A DNA stretch of 64,000 nucleotides from DASXMT01 sp963803065 (GTDB taxonomy: Bacteria > Actinomycetota > Acidimicrobiia > Acidimicrobiales > RAAP-2), in the NCBI GenBank assembly GCA_963803065.1, contig CAWDKW010000005.1, positions 62,001-126,000 on the forward strand. The letters are read 5' to 3'. The position numbers were made by a program, and so were the translations under genes. The notes below the pieces were generated by a model. It saw only the letters and a list, made by a program, of their open reading frames with translations. It did not search any database and had not been told where the DNA came from. Each line of letters begins with the position of its first letter. The stretch's first letter is position 1. Shown here in pieces: positions 60,772-64,000 of the stretch.

Positions 60772-61940
60772 TGGACTTCACCTTCTCCGAGGAGCAAGAG
60801 GCGGTCCGCCAATCGGCCGAGGCCATCTTTTCCGGATTGGTCACCCCCGACAGGGTGAAGGAGGTCGAGGAAAGCGACGAGCGCTTCGACCGGGCCCTCT
60901 GGGCCGAGCTGGCCAAGGCCGACCTGCTCGGCGTGGCCCTGCCCGAGGCGGTCGACGGCGGCGGCTACGGGATGGTCGAGCTGTGCCTGGTGCTCGAGGC
61001 CCAGGGCCGGGTGGTCGCACCGGTCCCGCTGTGGGCCACGCTGGTGCTCGGGTCGCTGCCGGTGGCCGAGTTCGGCTCCGACCGGCTCCGGGCCCGCTGG
61101 CTTCCCGGTGTGGTGGCCGGGGAGGTCATCCTCACCGCGGCGCTGGCCGACGTGGCCGCCGACATCGCCAACGGGGGACCGGGCCGGCCCAATGTCACGG
61201 CCACGGCCCGGAAGAAGAAGGGCGGCTACAAGCTCTCGGGCACGGCCACGGCGGTGCCCTCTGCCCATGTGGCCGACCGGGTGCTGGTCCCGGCGGCCAC
61301 GCCCGACGGCGGGACGGTCATCGCCGTGGTCGACCCTCGGGCCCGGGGGGTCGGCCTGGAACGGGCGGTGACCACCAATCGGGAGGTCCACCCGCATCTC
61401 CACCTCGACGGTGTGGTGGTGGCCGAGGTCGACCTGCTGGCGGGGGGCGACCCTGGCCGCGGCGCCGCCGTGCTCTCGTGGGTCCTCGAGCGGGCCTGGA
61501 CCGGGCTCTGCGCCCTCCAGGTCGGCGTGGCCGAGGCTGCACTGGCCCAGACGGCCGAGTACCTCAACACCCGTGAGCAGTTCGGGAAGCCCCTGTCCAC
61601 CTTCCAGGGCACCCTGTTGCGGGCGGCCGACGCGGCCATCGACACCGAGGCCATCCGGGTCACCCTGTGGCAGGCGGCCTGGCAGCTCGACAACGGGATC
61701 GACGCCCACCTGGCCGTGGCCGTGGCCATCTGGTTCGCTTCCGACGCCGGACAGCGGGTGGTGCACGCCACCCAGCACCTCCATGGCGGCATGGGGGCCG
61801 ACGTCGACTACCCCATCCATCGCTACTTCCTGTGGGGCAAGCAGATCGAGCTGTTGTTGGGATCGGGGTCGAGCCAGCTGGCCCGGTTGGGGGCACAGCT
61901 GGTGGCCGATCTCCGGGCCGGCCAGCAGGTGTCGGCATGA
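60771..61940 (+). CDS. chsE1: Acyl-CoA dehydrogenase, ChsE1/FadE28-like
   Basis: 389 aa; ATG overlaps the preceding TGA (TGATG). MDFTFSEEQEAVRQSAEAIF, the EQFGKPLSTFQGTLLRAADA segment and HLHGGMGADVDYPIHRYFLW correspond to FadE28. It is the FAD-binding partner of ChsE2 in the heteromeric steroid acyl-CoA dehydrogenase. The substrate-loop region (ARKKKGGYKLSGTATAVPSA) contains a Lys-rich insert. The stop overlaps the next start (ATGA). Confidence 0.9.
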   Translation: MDFTFSEEQEAVRQSAEAIFSGLVTPDRVKEVEESDERFDRALWAELAKADLLGVALPEAVDGGGYGMVELCLVLEAQGRVVAPVPLWATLVLGSLPVAEFGSDRLRARWLPGVVAGEVILTAALADVAADIANGGPGRPNVTATARKKKGGYKLSGTATAVPSAHVADRVLVPAATPDGGTVIAVVDPRARGVGLERAVTTNREVHPHLHLDGVVVAEVDLLAGGDPGRGAAVLSWVLERAWTGLCALQVGVAEAALAQTAEYLNTREQFGKPLSTFQGTLLRAADAAIDTEAIRVTLWQAAWQLDNGIDAHLAVAVAIWFASDAGQRVVHATQHLHGGMGADVDYPIHRYFLWGKQIELLLGSGSSQLARLGAQLVADLRAGQQVSA

Positions 61941-62425
61941 GCAGCGCTTTCCACGCCATCGGGATCGACGGCCGCACCCGGACCTTCGACGAGGTGTCGG
62001 TGGGGGACCGGCTCGACGAGCTGGCCATCCCCCTGACCCGGACCCTCATCGCCTCGACGGCCCTCGCCTCGCGCGACTACCAGGACGTCCACCACGATCC
62101 GGAGCTGGCCCAGATGCGCGGGTCGAAGGACATCTTCATGAACATCCTCACCACCAACGGCTTCGTGGGCCGGTTCGTCACCGACTGGGCCGGCCCTGGG
62201 GCGGTGCTGACCGACGTGAACATCCGCCTCGGTGCGCCCAACTACCCCAAGGACACCATGACCCTGACCGGCTCGGTCACGAAGAAGGAGGACGGCCTCG
62301 ACGCCGACGGGCGCGGGGCCGTCGAGGTGTCGCTCACGGGATCCAACTCCCTGGGCGACCACGTGACCGGCACGGTGCGGGTGTTGTTGCCTGCTGGCGC
62401 ATCGGGTCCCAGAGGAGCCGAGTGA
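61937..62425 (+). CDS. chsH1: MaoC-like hydratase subunit, ChsH1-like
   Basis: 162 aa from ATG 61937. Hot-dog fold: FDEVSVGDRLDELAIPLTRT, the hydratase 2 signature in ASRDYQDVHHDPELAQMRG (D-x-x-x-x-H) and NIRLGAPNYPKDTMTLTGSV. In the mycobacterial ChsH1-ChsH2 heteromer this subunit supplies catalytic residues for hydration of the C17-side-chain enoyl-CoA. Normal length. Followed by ltp2 with a TGATG overlap. Confidence 0.9.
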   Translation: MSSAFHAIGIDGRTRTFDEVSVGDRLDELAIPLTRTLIASTALASRDYQDVHHDPELAQMRGSKDIFMNILTTNGFVGRFVTDWAGPGAVLTDVNIRLGAPNYPKDTMTLTGSVTKKEDGLDADGRGAVEVSLTGSNSLGDHVTGTVRVLLPAGASGPRGAE

Positions 62426-63621
62426 TGCCGGGAACCGGCCCGACATCCCATGCTTTCGTCGGGAACACCGCGGTGGTGGGCATCGGGGCCACCGAGTTCT
62501 CCAAGGAGTCGGGGCGCAGCGAGCTCCGCCTGGCCGTCGAGGCGGTGGACGCCGCCCTCTCCGACGCCGGGATCGCACCGAGCGAGGTAGGGGGGTTGGT
62601 GACCTACACGGCCGACACCAACCCGGAGATCAACGTGGCCCAGTCCCTCGGCATGGGGGAGCTCACCTTCTTCTCCCGGATCCACTATGGGGGCGGGGCC
62701 GGTTGCGGGACCATCCAGCAGGCGGCGCTGGCCGTCCAGGCGGGAGTGGCCGACGTGGTCGTCTGCTATCGCGCCTTCAACGAGCGGTCGGGCAACCGGT
62801 TCGGGGCCGGCGTCCAGAACCGCCCGCCCGTGCCGAACGCCGAGGCGGCCCACTTCGCCTGGTACGCCCCCCAGGGCCTGCTCACCCCGGCCCAGTGGGT
62901 GGCCATGGCCGCCCAGCGCTACCTGCACCTGACCGGTGCGACCAGCGAGGACTTCGGCCGGGTGGCGGTGGCCGACCGCAAGCACGCAGCCACCAATCCC
63001 AAGGCCTGGTACTACGGGAAGCCCATCACCTTGGAGGACCATCAAGCCTCGCGCTGGATCGTCGAGCCGCTCCACCTGCTCGACTGCTGCCAGGAGACCG
63101 ACGGGGGACAAGCCCTGGTCGTCACCTCGCTGGAGCGGGCCCGCTCGCTCCGCCAGCCTCCAGCCGTCATCCGGGCCGCGGCCCAGGGTTCGGGCAACGG
63201 CCAGGAGATGATGACCAGCTACTACGTTGAGGACCTCTCCGGGCTGGCCGAGATGCGCGTCGTCGCCGGCCAACTGTGGGAGACGTCCGGGCTGTCGCCG
63301 GCCGACATCCAGACCGCCGTGCTCTACGACCACTTCACCCCCTACGTGCTCTCCCAGTTGGAGGAGCTCGGCTTCTGCGGCAAGGGGGACGCCAAGGACT
63401 TCGTGCGGGACGGCAACATCGAGCTGGGGGGCTCCCTGCCCATCAACACCCACGGCGGCCAGCTCGGCGAGGCCTACCTGCACGGCATGAACGGGATCGC
63501 CGAGGGCGTCCGCCAGGTGCGGGGCTCGTCGGTCAACCAGGTGGACGACGTCGAGCACGTGCTGGTCACCTCGGGGACCGGGGTGCCGACCAGCGGGCTG
63601 ATCCTGGGGGTCGATCGCTAG
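62425..63621 (+). CDS. ltp2: Ltp2-like aldolase (thiolase-fold, SCP-x related)
   Basis: 398 aa from ATG 62425. Thiolase-like pattern AVVGIGATEFSKESGRSELR, IHYGGGAGCGTIQQAALAVQ, YDHFTPYVLSQLEELGFCG and the C-terminal NTHGGQLGEAYLHGMNGIAE. In mycobacteria and Thermomonospora, Ltp2 needs the DUF35 domain of ChsH2 to perform a retro-aldol step that releases propionyl-CoA from the steroid D-ring. If ChsH2 is really broken here, Ltp2 would lack its partner unless the DUF35 part is made separately. Last gene of the operon. Confidence 0.9.
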   Translation: MPGTGPTSHAFVGNTAVVGIGATEFSKESGRSELRLAVEAVDAALSDAGIAPSEVGGLVTYTADTNPEINVAQSLGMGELTFFSRIHYGGGAGCGTIQQAALAVQAGVADVVVCYRAFNERSGNRFGAGVQNRPPVPNAEAAHFAWYAPQGLLTPAQWVAMAAQRYLHLTGATSEDFGRVAVADRKHAATNPKAWYYGKPITLEDHQASRWIVEPLHLLDCCQETDGGQALVVTSLERARSLRQPPAVIRAAAQGSGNGQEMMTSYYVEDLSGLAEMRVVAGQLWETSGLSPADIQTAVLYDHFTPYVLSQLEELGFCGKGDAKDFVRDGNIELGGSLPINTHGGQLGEAYLHGMNGIAEGVRQVRGSSVNQVDDVEHVLVTSGTGVPTSGLILGVDR

Positions 63622-63727
63622 ACCGCTGCGCCGCGGGTCGTGCGCCCAGGTGGCTGGCTGACTGCTTGCCTGCCGGCTCCTTGCCGGTAACCCGGTCCGT
63701 GGTGTCCGTCGTGCCCGTCGAGTCTCT

Positions 63728-63746
63728 GTAGCACCTAATGTGCTAC
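63728..63746. promoter_or_regulatory. Inverted repeat before the Phd-type antitoxin
   Basis: GTAGCAC CTAAT GTGCTAC: 7-bp perfect arms with a 5-base AT-rich centre, ending 9 bases before the antitoxin start. This is the normal place and size of a Phd/YefM autoregulatory operator, overlapping the probable -10. If transcription starts just after it, the mRNA is nearly leaderless. Confidence 0.65.
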
Positions 63747-63755
63747 TCTGGCCTG

Positions 63756-64000
63756 GTGATACGGGTGGGAGTTCGGGAGCTTCGTCAGCATGCGTCGCGC
63801 TATCTCGCACGGGTGAAGAAGGGCGAGACCATCGAGGTGACTGAACGGGGAGAATTGGTCGCGTTGCTGGTACCGCCGGGAGGCGCTCGGAGTGCACGGG
63901 ATCGGCTGGTTGCCGCCGGGAGACTCATTCCTGCCCAGAACCCGAGCGGCCGTGTCCGGTCGCCGCGCCCGCTTCCCATTGCCGTCGGCCAACCGACCAA
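63756..64000 (+). CDS. Phd/YefM-family antitoxin, 3' end outside the window
   Basis: Starts at GTG 63756: VIRVGVRELRQHASRYLARV followed by KKGETIEVTERGELVALLVP, the classic Phd DNA-binding and dimerisation fold. The remaining visible part (SARDRLVAAGRLIPAQNPSG) is the toxin-binding tail. At least 81 residues; the stop is not reached. A toxin gene, probably VapC/PIN or Doc, should lie just to the right of the window. Confidence 0.88.
   Translation, partial: MIRVGVRELRQHASRYLARVKKGETIEVTERGELVALLVPPGGARSARDRLVAAGRLIPAQNPSGRVRSPRPLPIAVGQPT

Overview
The window is GC-rich, densely packed actinobacterial DNA. Pointers to Actinomycetota, possibly the Acidimicrobiia, are GTG and TTG starts, many 4-nt stop/start overlaps, PPOX-type (F420/FMN) oxidoreductases, a wax ester synthase (WS/DGAT), a polyhydroxyalkanoate (PHA) locus, and a set of genes matching the mycobacterial igr operon for steroid side-chain degradation. 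No rRNA, complete tRNA, CRISPR array or prophage was seen. The exact taxon cannot be fixed from the sequence alone.

Layout. 1-5.7 kb: end of a DUF488 gene, an ABC exporter operon ending in a degenerate SGNH lipoprotein, a methyltransferase, an enoyl-CoA hydratase. 5.7-8.8 kb: an IS607-type element with a broken tnpA and an intact tnpB, next to a VapBC toxin-antitoxin pair. 8.8-18 kb: small oxidoreductases, a repeat-filled gap, AraC/VOC, a Fur-family regulator divergent from a nickel/cobalt permease, DoxX with a sterol-desaturase-like protein, a frameshifted secreted protein, and a yybP-ykoY Mn2+ riboswitch in front of a TMEM165/GDT1-type exporter. 18-21 kb: a geranylgeranyl-reductase-like flavoprotein divergent from UbiE/MenG- and UbiA-like genes, probably a quinone or isoprenoid tailoring set. 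21-32 kb: an ArsR-SRPBCC regulator with a perfect 24-bp palindrome, a PIG-L deacetylase, MFS and GAP-type membrane proteins, a LuxR regulator, WS/DGAT and small proteins. 32-36 kb: a family 2 polysaccharide synthase coupled to a secreted GH18 protein. 37-38 kb: an ATP-grasp ligase broken inside a 15-bp minisatellite. 38-44 kb: a steroid-type P450, PHA depolymerase, phasin and PHA synthase.

44-51 kb: a translationally coupled three-gene set (GCS2/circularly permuted ATP-grasp fusion, AsnO-like amidotransferase, S9 peptidase) facing a C26 glutamine-amide hydrolase. This looks like a machine for making and removing an amidated small peptide, and is the best candidate for an undescribed system. 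51-58 kb: HAD phosphatase, glucose-6-phosphate dehydrogenase, K+ channel, type III glutamine synthetase. 58-63.6 kb: chsE2, chsH2 (frameshifted), chsE1, chsH1 and ltp2. The window ends in a Phd-type antitoxin.

Two cross-cutting signals stand out. Near-identical KstR-like operators (TAGAACSTGTATCA) lie before the P450 and before the igr-like operon 18 kb away, suggesting one steroid regulon. Short minisatellites (14-24 bp, often 15 or 24) fill intergenic gaps and protein linkers and tails. Two of them, in the ATP-grasp ligase and in ChsH2, are 15n+1 bp long and break the reading frame. Four broken genes in 64 kb could be real decay or assembly error; reads are needed to decide.
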